From Salvator merianae (lineage: Eukaryota; Chordata; Lepidosauria; Squamata; Teiidae): a DNA stretch of 64,000 nucleotides. The stretch lies in NCBI GenBank assembly GCA_003586115.2, contig QVOM02000034.1:142128290-142192289 (forward strand). Direction: 5' to 3'. The position numbers and the translations under genes were made by a program. This document shows, in pieces, positions 56,827 through 64,000 of this stretch. Under the pieces are notes generated by a model. It saw nothing but the letters and a program-made list of their open reading frames with translations. It made no database searches and was not told the DNA's origin. Position 1 is the first letter of the stretch, and every line of letters starts with the position of its first letter.

Positions 56827-57808
56827 AACAGAGGTTTCCTGGGATTGAAGTTGCAAACTGGGAGCATGACTACAAAAGTGGACCTAATTCTGGAATTTGG
56901 TGAAATGTCACCGGACTCTGGATTGAGGTCTGAGCCTGGGCCATGCTTGTTACCTGTCTGCACAGTGGCAGGCGAAATGGAGACCCAGCCTACCTGCACT
57001 GGAGAGTGTTTTGAAGTGGTGTCTTGCTAGAATACTCTGGACCCAGATTTCATGCCCAGGAGTGGGCCAGGCATGGGGACCATGTGGCCATTGTGTTACA
57101 TATGAGATTACGTTCACATTGGCTTGCAGATTCTGTGGACCCAGCATACATATGGCACAATTCTCAGGGACCATGGAGATGTTGCCAGTGGTTCTTGAGA
57201 GGAAATAGACCTGGAATGGTAAATAAGTGTATCAACTTTGGGGGATAGCACCAACAAACATTATTGACTATGTCATTTGTTAGGCTTTAATAGTGTATAT
57301 TAGGTCTTAATCTGTAATGCGTTTGATGGAGAAGCATCAATGCAGCTTTATGCAGCTGTAAATCAATTTCAGTTCTCAGGTGCTTGTGTTAAAGCTATCT
57401 CCACATAAATTAGGTTTTATTTGCTTTTAGATAGACATAACTTTTTAAAAGTTTTTATTTTTTTGTTCTTTCTTTTAAAAACAATATGTTGGATAGTAAA
57501 TGATCTTCTGATGCCTTAACTTTTTATAATGGATATTAGCCATTCATGTCAGTATTCCTCAGTGGCAAATGGACCCCTCCATTTTTCTAGTTTCCACCCC
57601 TCTTCAGCATGTAGTAGAACTTTGTGTCCCTCAAGTGGTTCCTAACAGCAGGCTCCATCATACTTTTTCTTTGGCCAAGATGGCTGAGACTGGCTGGGAC
57701 TTTGATATCTTGAAGAATATATATTATATTCTTAAATATGAGCTTACCTTTTTCTTAATATAGCAGTGTATGTCTGTGCATGCATATGTACAGATAAGCA
57801 GAACTTTA
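56827..57808. other. Unassigned
   Basis: Several overlapping 60-75-codon frames on both strands lie at 56799-57248. None shows a motif. The higher GC of 56830-57200 suggests another old element that I could not delimit. Confidence 0.35.
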
Positions 57809-58291
57809 GGCTGTATTTCACTGGAGGCTGGTAGACTGGACCAGAGGAGGGCGCTCTAGTCCAGAGTAAGCAGTCCATCCAAAGCTGGGACAGATTGCTC
57901 CTGAAATGGAACAAGACCATCGACATTGGGATGTCCTGTTCTTTGCCAGCTCCTGTGCCAGCTCCAACGCTCACACCAGGTTTGGAGCCCATGCAGTGTG
58001 TGTGTGTGTCCAAAATGGGTCCCTCACAGTATAATGGACTACTGAAATTGGTTCCAGTGGTATACTGGAGCATTGAAATGGGTCCCCCATGGTATACTGC
58101 ACATATCTCTGTGGGTTGGTATACCACCACCTGGTATACCAATAGATCTTGAAAAAGAAATCTATGCTCTGCCCTATGTGGACTGAGTGTACTAGGAGGG
58201 GAAGGGGCCTCTGTGGTCTGCTCTAATGTGCTGATGAAAATGGCTCAGAAGTGGACCATGGTCCAATCTACTGCCCAGTGCAGAAAAGTCC
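57809..58291. mobile_element. Harbinger-like element, about 483 bp
   Basis: GGCTGTATTTCACTGGAGG pairs with the right end CCAGTGCAGAAAAGTCC, and next to these TAGACTGGACCA pairs with TGGTCCAATCTA. The flanking trinucleotides are TTA and ATA. The interior has a repeated GGTATACTGGAGCATTGAAA-type phrase (three variants, 58025-58100). The 132-codon antisense frame at 57744-58142 has no transposase motif. Confidence 0.6.
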
Positions 58292-58572
58292 ATAGTATCT
58301 ACGTATATGCCCCCAGACTGTGGAACATGCTTCCCGTTAAGGTGCATCAACCTTCTTCAGTTTACATCTTTAGGAGAGCAGTAAAGATGCACCTGTTTAC
58401 TCTTGCCTTTGGCTAAAGGTATGGCTTTCCCTCCCTATTTTCAGGCTACTACTTTATTGAGTTCCTTTTACGTTTTGTTGTTGTTGTTGTTTTAATTGTT
58501 GTAATCCGCCCTGAGACCTTCGGGTATAGGGCGGAATAAAAATGCAAGCAAATAAATAAATAAATAAATAAA
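58292..58572 (+). mobile_element. L2-clade LINE 3' end
   Basis: Codons in the frame ending at 58416 read APRLWNMLPVKVHQPSSVYI and FRRAVKMHLFTLAFG, matching the L2 C-terminus (APRLWN.LP...R...S...FR..LKTHLF.LAF). The 3' UTR ends TAATCCGCCCTGAGACCTTC, GGGTATAGGGCGGAATAAAA and an (AAAT)n tail. It directly abuts the preceding MITE. Confidence 0.8.
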
Positions 58573-60944
58573 ACTCCAGGTTCAGAACATGCTTATGTAG
58601 TGTTTTGAAGTTGTGAGTTGCTATACTGATGTATGTCAGTGTAGTAGCAGATGACTGAGGAAGCAAGTGATTGGCCTTCTTTATACGCTAAAGCAGTAAT
58701 GTGCAAAAGGATCGATGTTGGCTTATTTATTCTTTCTTTCAGTTAGATACTCTCAGTTGACTATAAGGTTTTAGCTTGAGGTGGGGGGAGAATGTGTATA
58801 ATCTAAACAGCTTAACAAAAATGTTAAACTATTTTTTAAGTTTTGGATTATTCTATAAGATTTTTTTTCTAGTGTGTAGCCAACAAATTCCTTGCCTGCA
58901 TTTTTTACAGTAGAAACCCAAATGTGTATTCTTCCTCATTTGTGCTAATGCCTAATGAGAACTCCACCAACACCACAAAAGGTACAGTAAGATGAAAGCA
59001 TACTTTTTATTTTGTTTGGTTCTCTGAAAATTCAATAGAAACTGAAAAAAGAAAGAAAGAAAGAGGCAGGAATGGATAGAGAAAGTATTACAGAATGTAT
59101 TATAGTGCATATTTTACAGAATGCATTTTTATTTTTTCCCAGCTAGGAAATGTTTATGTAAAACTGTTTGTCGTAACAAAGTAATTCAATTGCATAGTGT
59201 TTGCATTTCCTAAAGGAGAGAAATAAAGAAGGCAACACAGGACATGTCATCTGTTTTCCGATCTTTTAAAAGCAAAAAGCATGAGTGGTGATCAGGGCCA
59301 ATGAATATCTTGTATCTTGCTTGACTGACACCTCTTGACTCACCACATTCATCCAGCTGTTAAGGCACTCTAATTTTTGCAGGTCAAGCTGTATTACACG
59401 TCCTGGCATGACAGCTTTGAGAAACCGAGGTACCGGAGCAGATGAGGCACAGTTTTGAATATGTATTACAGAACTTCTTTTGTAATTTTTCTTCTAAAGG
59501 TAACCAGTTTAGTAGATTTTGACAGAAGATGGGTGTGAATAGAGTACTTAGGGAGTCCTAACAAATGCTCTGGATGATCCAGAAGTTTGTTTGTTTATTT
59601 GTACGTAAGTTATTTGTATAATAACCATTCACATATAGCTTTCTTGACTGGCTGATCTTTATGACACAATATGTTGGTTGTTCTCAGATTACCGAACCGG
59701 ATGGCTGCATGGCTTTTGTTTGTTTTGTACAGGTATGTGGCCATGTCACAATTTGCTTGGCATACCTACCCACCCCTACTGGGCGCAGCTGCTTCTCATC
59801 AGTTACACATAACATCCAGTGGGAAATGGCTCACAGGTGTTTGGGATAGGGTCCCATTTTCTGACAAGAGTGGCGACACTGAAAGACCTCAGGCAGCTTG
59901 AGAAGTAGCTTTAATGCCAACAACTTCATTTCAAGTCGAATTCTCTTACCTGAGGTGGACATCTAGCACTGCGATTGTAGGGAGAAAGCCTACTGGTTTG
60001 TATTTCTGCAGTCACCTGTCCATTGTCTCTTGTTACCATTGCTGCCATATGATGGCAACCACCTATTGTACTGATCTTAACAGTGCTGACCCTTTTATTT
60101 CAGTATGTCACCAGTCACAGTCAAGAAATTATGCTCTTTAGACTATTTCATGCCTCCTCAAAAGATAGGATGGAATATAGTGTAACTATGCTGAGCAGTC
60201 CAGGGATACAGTCTACCATCAGATCTGTGCTATAGTCTGCAACCCCATGATGACTTTGCATGTTGTTCAACAGCTCTTTTGCATGTTGTTCAACAGCTCT
60301 TCCTAGGGAAAAAAATATTTTGTTTTCTGAGGTAAAGTTCACATCACATAATTTGCAGTCTGTAAATTGCCCTAACAGCTTGAGAGAATTGGTATCCTGG
60401 AGGGAAATAAGATCTCCATGGATGAAAGATAAATAGCTGTTTGGGGGCTTATTTACATTCCATTTCAAACAGACATTTATGCTTGATTGTGCACTGAGAA
60501 GATCACCAACTTCCCAAATACACTGTTATGCCTTCAAGAGAGTTCCTAGTGTTATCACCATAGAGCTTACTATCCTTTTTAATTGATTTGAAGTCTTTAT
60601 GTCAGTTAATTTCTGTCTTTAGGGCACTGGTGGCACAGCTAGGGGTGCTTAAACTTCATTTTCTGGTAATCCTACTCCAAAGGAAGAAATGAGAGGAAGT
60701 TAAAGCATTAGTAGACTTCAGATCAGGACTGAAGGTAAGAGGAGGTGGGAAAACACTGCAAATGAAAGCTTTGCTTTTACCTGCCTGAGTTGGGATACCC
60801 TCTGTTGTGAACTTGGTCTTTATCTGGATGGGTGAAAGTGACAGTTTTACTTATCACATTGGCTGACCTTCCTTGTTCTTGAATCCCAACCCACAGGCTA
60901 CCGTGTGGTTTCAGTTGTTTTTCACTTTAACTTAGCCAACCAGC
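58573..60944. other. 2.4 kb unassigned, with a recent 23-bp duplication
   Basis: Positions 60255-60300 hold two perfect copies of a 23-bp unit (TTTGCATGTTGTTCAACAGC plus TCT). Plus frames at 59661-60141 and the 106-codon antisense frame at 60148-60468 have balanced composition but no recognised motif. A purine-rich AAAG repeat lies near 59045-59064. Confidence 0.4.
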
Positions 60945-61175
60945 CTAGTTCAATAGTTGCAAGGTCAGATTAGGGTCCAGGAATCCCTGGATTTGAATCT
61001 CTGCTTGTGCATGCAGTGGGATGCTCTTGGGCAGGTGACTGCCTTTCCATCAGACCTACCCTCAGGATTGTTATGAGAATAAAATGGAGGTGAGGCAAAT
61101 AATAGGTACTGCTTTGCCTTGAGTTCTTCAGAAAGTTGTGCCATAAGCATCATAAATATAGATAGGTAAATAATA
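60945..61175 (+). mobile_element. tRNA-derived SINE
   Basis: GGATTTGAATCT (60989-61000) is a slightly mutated RNA polymerase III B box (GGTTCGAATCC). It is followed by GGGCAGGTGACTGCCTTTCC, CTCAGGATTGTTATGAGAAT, AAAATGGAGGTGAGGCAAAT and a CTTGAGTTCTTCAGAAAG tail. This is the order of the common squamate tRNA-SINE. An A box is weak (CTAGTTCAATAGTTG). Confidence 0.65.
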
Positions 61176-62399
61176 AATTAATAGCAGTGAATGTAATAAC
61201 AAACTTAGAATAGATATAAATGTGGTTTGATGGCATTTTCTGTGTATCTGTGTGGGCATGCATGCAGGTGTCAGAGCATGTAGGCATCTACACGTGTTTT
61301 TGCCCCTCAACCATCACATGCTGCTCCACGTGGTTCCCAGGGCCAAAGATTGTGAGCTGTCTTTTAAACATTAAACATCTCCTACAGTTTTATCTTCAAG
61401 TAAGTAGGTAGTGAAATTAATGATAACTCTGTGAGAGGACAGAGTCAGGTCAAGAGCTGGCACTTTAGAGCAAGAGATGAAAAGGTAGACATTGCATTTG
61501 TGCAGTATCATGAACAGGGGTCTGAAGCCTGATGGAAAATCTCAGACATAGTTTTAAAATGGGAAGGAAAGAGCCCGCTGTTAAGAAGACTATTCATATA
61601 AACTTTCACTTTCCAGTGCATGTGAATGCATGTACCTTGCTGCTTATGGCTTTTACTTTGCCAGAGCCCCCAACTGCTGAAGAATGACCATCTGTTCCCC
61701 ATCACCCCTAGAGTGAGAGACTGACAGGCATCACTCTGACTGCAGTGATTGCCGCATTTCCTGGAACTTCTGGAAGGTTCGCCAGTGGGACTGTTGCTGC
61801 TACAGAAGTGCTGGCACTGGGGGATGATGGCATGAATGGGCCCAAGCAAGCTCAGAGCCATTAAAAACACTTGCATGGCTCTGCAGACCTATATGAAATC
61901 ACTGCTGGTGCTAGTGGCCCTGCCACCAGAGGGGACACTAGGGAAGGGGCAATGCCAGAGGGGATTGCCACTTTGAGGAGAATGAGGGCGAGGCCCTCAT
62001 TTGACCCAGGCCCTTAGGGATCTGTGGGAGGGTTTGGGTGGATGGTGGGAGTTTTTGTGTTTTTTTTAATTCATTTTATTGGTATTTAATAATATTTTAA
62101 CTTATTTGTAGGGTCTGTATTGGAAAGTGGTTAATAACGTGCCAAGACAAGGAAGGAGGGAGGAATTGTTACTGGAGGCAAACATCACTGTGCTGTCGGT
62201 CAAGGGGAGGTATGGTGCTGGGAGGCAGAAGAGAGATTAGGAGAAAGAGTATTAGATGCATTAAAGTTATCACTCCTTCTGGTCTGCCTTCCAACCGACA
62301 AAGTTTGGGGCTGCCTGTCAACCAGTTCACTGCTCTTGAATGCCAGGTCAGCAGAGAACAAAACATCGGTCATCTGTGATTTGATCCTGGGTGTTATTG
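61176..62399. other. Unassigned
   Basis: A 122-codon antisense frame at 61508-61876 is Ser/Cys-rich without a motif. The GC-richer stretch 61900-62040 has GGGGACACTAGGG and AGAGGGGATTGCC phrases but no clear ends. Confidence 0.35.
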
Positions 62400-63008
62400 T
62401 AATTCCTCCTCTGCTAGATGTACACAGCCCAGGGACACGCAAGAGGGCCTTTTCTGTGGTGATCCCCAGACTTTGGAAAAACCTTTCTTTGGAGGTTTAC
62501 CCGGCACTTCCTGTGCCTTCTTAAATGGTCCTAGACAGAAACTTCAAAGCCAGAAAACAAACGTTCTTGGCTTTGATGCTAGACTGCCACATGGGGCAGA
62601 GGAGAGTTTTTTGTGGGGTGGGGTTGAGGTGGTTTCCATACTATTTGCAAAAAGAGTTCAGCCAAAGCTTTGGATCTCTTATACGGGTCATAAATTCTGT
62701 TCTCTTGTTAACTAAGCTCAGCACATGATCCAATCCTCTTGAAGCCTAGCATGCTTTATCAAGTGGAAAGTGCAAAAGAGTGCTTACTTAATGCAGCAGC
62801 TCAACGTCAGCATTTACTTTGTCCATAAGCTATTCTTTAGAAGCATACTACACCCTGGCCTTTGGCTGAGAGAACAGCGTCCTTTCCCGTTGCAGGTACT
62901 GTCACTCATTTATCTCATTTATCTGCTTTTATGCTGATTTTATTGTGACCTGCCCTGAGACATTTGGGTATTGGGCAGATAGAAATATAAATAAAAATAA
63001 AATAAAAT
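62400..63008 (+). mobile_element. L2-clade LINE 3' fragment (interrupted)
   Basis: RAFSVVIPRLWKNLSLEVYP (62440-62520) is an L2 C-terminal block (RAFS..AP.LWN.LP.EV). After about 320 bp of unrelated text, TTATTGTGACCTGCCCTGAG, ACATTTGGGTATTGGGCAGA and a TATAAATAAAAATAAAATAA tail (62938-63006) complete an L2 3' end. The two parts may be one element with an insertion, or two adjacent copies. Confidence 0.6.
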
Positions 63009-64000
63009 CCACCTTCAACACTTCTCGGGAAAGCAAGCAACCAACCTACTGATTTTTACCATTTTAATGCCTGGCTAGGTAATTAGTAGAGCATAATTGA
63101 GTTTGATGCTTTTTATCAGAAAGTTAAGGTCATATGCAACATATATCATAGCAAAGTGGAGTCTATCTACAATTAAAGTTGCTGGGTGAACCTAATAATT
63201 ATTCATTTGTCTCAAGTTTGTGGCAACTTCCATTATGCACTTTCATGTAAAATTTGATAAACGAAAGAATTGAGCAGGGAATTATTAATAATGTACATAT
63301 GCATAGATAAGGACTAAAACTGGAAAGCATGAAGTCATTCATATGAGCTGCCAAGATTATTTGATTGGATTTGAATGGAAAGGCTATTAGAATAAAAAAG
63401 ACAATAACCTGTGATTATTGAAAGAAATCAGTTTAAGTTGGGAGCAGTTTATCTTTGGAAAGTCACATAAGAATAAAATTATGTTCGGGCGCTTTTAAAT
63501 TTTTTGATCTGTGTCATCCTTAATGTATTTCTTCATTGCACTGTAGAATTCAAAGAAGTTTACTTCTGGTTAATAATGGTAAAGTGACCTTAACCTTAAT
63601 TATATGCTCAAATTATTTATATATTAGTCTAAATAAGAATATGTAGCAGTTAAAAATGGAAGCCTTTAAAAGTAATTTGAAGTTAGCAAAATTGTCATAG
63701 TGTGGGCATGTGTGTGTGTCAGTGTCTAGAAATACAGAATCATAAATTTAAATCAGAGCTATGATAGTGGGAAGGGTTTATGCAACCTCCCCTGGTCATT
63801 TTATTTTTCTGCTCCAATAGAAATGATCTCCTTGTGAGCTTTTCTCTGTAGTACAAAGTTTTTAGAAGTCTGATGTGGAAACAATATATTTTGTTCTTGC
63901 TAGGTTCCAATGAACCAGGTTTAACTTCTGGTGACTATATGTACATTTGCTAACCACCTTGATCTGTCTTTAGTAAGAAATAATATGTGGAGATATTGAG
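63009..64000. other. About 1 kb unassigned
   Basis: AT-rich DNA without open frames or terminal repeats. A short TG repeat (GTGTGTGTGTC) lies near 63710. Confidence 0.45.

Noticed and set aside
57744..58142. 132-codon antisense frame as a possible transposase
   Set aside because: No catalytic motif or helix-turn-helix is visible and it spans a non-autonomous MITE-like element with internal short repeats.
60945..61175. Possible tRNA gene
   Set aside because: The B box is mutated, the A box is weak and no cloverleaf closes; downstream text is a SINE body.

Overview
This window looks like ordinary intergenic or intronic DNA from a vertebrate, most likely a squamate reptile (lizard, gecko or snake). 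The evidence is the mixture of repeats: CR1 and L2 LINE 3' ends, a squamate-style L1, a DIRS-like tyrosine-recombinase retrotransposon, a Tc1-like transposon with inverted repeats of about 200 bp, hAT elements, a 5S rRNA-derived SINE, a tRNA-derived SINE, and many short inverted-repeat DNA transposons. The background is AT-rich and CpG-poor. I found no host protein-coding exon, tRNA gene, rRNA gene or CRISPR array that I can support. All recognisable coding sequence belongs to decayed mobile elements.

Layout. 0-3 kb: antisense CR1 endonuclease fragment, a MITE, a hAT MITE with an internal GC-rich minisatellite and a near-perfect 8-bp target duplication, and an L1 3'-UTR fragment. 4.5-14.6 kb: a dense field of Harbinger-like elements (TIR close to GGGCC-TTTCTGCACTT, 3-bp AT-rich target duplications). 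It includes a 1.1-kb element built around a CpG-rich palindrome of about 560 bp, and a nested insertion at 13.9-14.6 kb. 15.6-19.2 kb: 5S-type SINE, a 987-bp hAT element made of alternating hairpins, and CR1 3' ends. 24.7-27.6 kb: antisense L1 remnant. 27.6-30.6 kb: DIRS-like element with reverse transcriptase, RNase H and recombinase remnants in that order. 36.3-37.9 kb: complete but inactivated Tc1-like transposon. 40.0-64 kb: scattered L2, L1, CR1 and SINE ends, more MITEs, an unusual element with internal tandem repeats at 51.6-52.4 kb, and a tandem array at 56.4-56.8 kb.

The main theme is the waves of non-autonomous DNA transposons. At least eight larger Harbinger-like copies, six full and one partial copy of a 180-bp hairpin MITE, and three copies of a second 3-bp-TSD family (carrying inverted CCAAT boxes) can be seen. 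Most GC- or CpG-rich patches in the window lie inside such elements, so they should not be read as gene-associated CpG islands. No autonomous transposase for the Harbinger-like or hAT families is present here, so those copies must have been mobilised by proteins encoded elsewhere. Family names rest on motifs and end structure read by eye; no database search was possible.
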